Part shown: positions 62,236-64,000 of the stretch, in pieces
Numbering within the stretch: the first letter of the stretch is position 1
Layout of the letters: the number at the start of each line of letters is the position of its first letter
Source of the DNA: Panorpa germanica
Lineage: Eukaryota > Arthropoda > Insecta > Mecoptera > Panorpidae
Direction of reading: 5' to 3'
Length of the DNA stretch: 64,000 nt
Assembly: GCA_963678705.1 (NCBI GenBank)
Contig: OY783212.1
Location: forward strand, 2,542,001-2,606,000
Notes under the pieces: generated by a model
Seen by the model: only the letters and a program-made list of their open reading frames with translations
Database searches by the model: none
What the model was told of the DNA's origin: nothing
Position numbers and translations under genes: made by a program

Positions 62236-62772
62236 CAATGTCTCGGGTTACGAACTCACAAACGTCTTTAATTTAATTAAATTAAATTAAATTAAATTAT
62301 ATTATTAGTCATTATGGCTTCCATGAAAGCGCAAACTGTTAGTGACGGTGATGTAAAGAAGCCTAAGCGTATTACCGTAGAAACGAAGAACAAAATAATA
62401 ACTAAACATGAGAATGGTGTTCGTGTTTCTGATCCAGCCAAACAGGACGACATGGCTAAATCTACGATCTGTACATAATGTGGCTAAAAGAGTGACTATG
62501 TTATCGAAGTAAAGATCTCAAGTCTTAGAAGAAGTAGAAAAATGGTTGTTAGTTTGGATTAATGAAAAGTAGTTTGCTGGAGATAATGTTAGCGAGCTCC
62601 TAATGTGCGAGAAATTTCTACTTTTGCACGGTGATTTAATGACTAGAAGGAATGATGAAACGGATTAAAAGGATTTACATTAATTAATAGAAGAATTGTT
62701 TCGGTTTGCGAATATTTCGACTTACGAACGTTGTCAAAGAACGAATTAAGTTCGTAACCTGAGGTACCACTG
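62236..62772 (+). mobile_element. Tigger/pogo-like DNA transposon remnant
   Basis: TA flanks both sides (62234-62235 and 62773-62774). The right end reads AACCTGAGGTACCACTG and the left end CAATGTCTCGGGTTACGAAC, matching the CAGTGGTACCTCGGTTACGAAC type of Tigger terminal repeat. Inside are the start of the transposase and a later piece (EEVEKWLLVWINEKQFAGDN). The catalytic part is absent. An (AAATT)n run lies near the 5' end at 62270-62300. Confidence 0.85.
62314..62478 (+). pseudogene. Tigger-like transposase, N-terminal 54 residues
   Basis: ATG 62314 opens a 54-residue frame ending at TAA 62478. It resembles the CENP-B-type N-terminal helix-turn-helix of Tigger transposases: KRITVETKNKIITKHENG, VRVSDPAK, MAKSTICT. 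The stop falls where intact relatives continue into the second DNA-binding helix region. No functional product is expected. Confidence 0.8.
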
Positions 62773-64000
62773 TATGTATTTATGATATTAAAGATTCAAA
62801 AGAGATGAAAGATGTCACTTTATAATTCTACTAATCCTTAAGAAGAATTTCTTGTTATTTTATCTTGTTTGTTTAAGGCAAGTGTCAACTGGTCCGCTTT
62901 CCAAGCATCTTATTAAGTATGATAGGCAAGTTATCGATAGAAAATTCAAATCCAAGGCAAATTCAATGCTGTGGATACTCAACGTTCACGGGTGGGCATC
63001 GTGCGATTCGTATCAAACAGATTCATTAAAAGCGTTGGAAACAATAGTGAAAAACGGAGCAACTCCACCATTAATATGACGCAGTTGTATGACGATTTGT
63101 AGAGTTCATTGACGCTGGAATTGACGTTCATCTTATTCCATTCGGTTGATACGACGTGTTCAATGCCTTGTGTCCAACTTTTAGATTCAGTATTTCATCA
63201 TTATCTGAATATGAGAAATAAATAAAAATACGTAAAAATCCAAAGTCGCATCTTCCTGGAGGTTTGACATTTCTCCAATAAATAAAGTTGCAAAAGTTTT
63301 GCATATCCGCATAGTTTTACAAAATCTGGCGAACATTTCTAAGAAGTACTGCAGAGATAAACGATAAGACATAAGACGAAGGGGAGGCTGAGATCGTACT
63401 GTAAATAAAGAGAAAGTAGAAGAACGACGAGTGAAGGGAACGAAGGAAGGAAGGGGAGGGACAACGAGGAGAAAGTAAGTGGCGAACTATAATATGGTAA
63501 TCATTCTGTTAAGGGTTCTGGTTACATTGAGCATCTGTTGGCTCTTTAGTTAAGAACTAGGTGTATTAGATTTTGGTAAGATTAGAACTAAACGAAGAAG
63601 GAGGAAGGAGGGGTTGGAGGACGAGGTGTATTGTATATTTAAACCTTGAACACTTCTATCTCACGTGGAGTTCATTACAGTAAATGAGATTTTAATTTAA
63701 AACTAAATAACTTGATTAGAATCTAAATGTGATTAGGGATATTGATTGGAAAAGTTTGTGTCTGAAAATAGGAGCGTTGTACAGATAGTTTATTACTTAG
63801 TATGGAAGGCTGAAGGGGTATGAAATGTTTAGTGGAAATAGGGGACTTTGCTCACATCCTGTGATGACATTAGCTAAAACAATTGGGACTTTGTTTTTAT
63901 GTTGTCTTTTTTATTGCGCAAAATACACACGTTGTCTTAAATAATGAACACCTGTACCGGTTGTATCGAGACTCCACTTGACCCTTAACTTAATTCGGCA

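Larger units (their letters stand above)
58769..64000. other. Probable kinesin intron or 5' flank; no further exon found
   Basis: I searched the minus strand for the missing kinesin motor segment before the P-loop and did not find it. The stretch holds a LINE remnant (59730-60430), a Tigger-like remnant (62236-62772), and purine-rich tracts at 59520-59550 and 63370-63620. The remaining sequence shows nothing that I can support, including short frames at 62852-63079 and 63187-63372. Confidence 0.55.

Noticed and set aside
62852..63079. 75-residue plus-strand frame
   Set aside because: Starts without ATG, no family signature, next to a decayed transposon; not supported as a gene.
1..64000. A new multi-gene system
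   Set aside because: The four genes are conserved, unrelated animal genes, and the rest is mobile-element debris. I see no cluster that suggests a shared new function.

Overview
The window is AT-rich nuclear DNA from an arthropod, almost certainly an insect. The evidence is spliced metazoan genes with long introns, insect-type family members, and dense DNA transposons, MITEs, a Helitron and decayed non-LTR retrotransposons. The order cannot be fixed from sequence alone. There is no sign of bacterial or viral DNA, CRISPR arrays, operons or rRNA. No convincing intact tRNA was seen.

Four protein-coding genes are supported. (1) A sphingomyelin-synthase family enzyme (+, 11755-13011) has its whole 418-residue CDS in one exon. 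(2) AMP-activated protein kinase beta subunit (+, 20930-22326) has five phase-0 exons and 272 residues. (3) Nidogen/entactin (-, 31543-24170) has 13 coding exons that join in phase to 1329 residues, including one inferred GC-AG intron. It is convergent with AMPK beta. (4) A KIF26/VAB-8/CG14535-type atypical kinesin (-, 58768-36745) is incomplete at its 5' end. Three in-phase exons are visible, separated by introns of 1.8 kb and 17.5 kb. Its nucleotide-binding motifs are degenerate.

Layout: 1-11.7 kb, gene-poor with several MITEs; 11.7-13.7 kb, SMS gene; 13.7-20.9 kb, gene-poor, with MITEs including a nested or duplicated arrangement near 17.4 kb; 20.9-22.3 kb, AMPK beta; 24.2-31.5 kb, nidogen; 31.6-36.7 kb, intergenic, with a Tc1-like element carrying a nested MITE; 36.7-58.8 kb, kinesin. 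The kinesin introns hold a hAT-like repeat with a tandem array, a Helitron, an internally deleted mariner with 111-bp terminal inverted repeats, two jockey-like LINE fragments and more MITEs. The last 5 kb, 58.8-64 kb, is probably kinesin intron or upstream flank and holds another LINE fragment and a Tigger/pogo remnant.

The four genes act in unrelated processes: membrane sphingolipid synthesis, energy sensing, basement membrane, and microtubule-associated signalling. They do not form a functional cluster. I found no clear new biological system. The most interesting points are the pseudo-motor kinesin, the GC-AG nidogen intron, the near-identical mariner TIRs, and several unnamed MITE families that recur inside the window, including copies close to splice sites.
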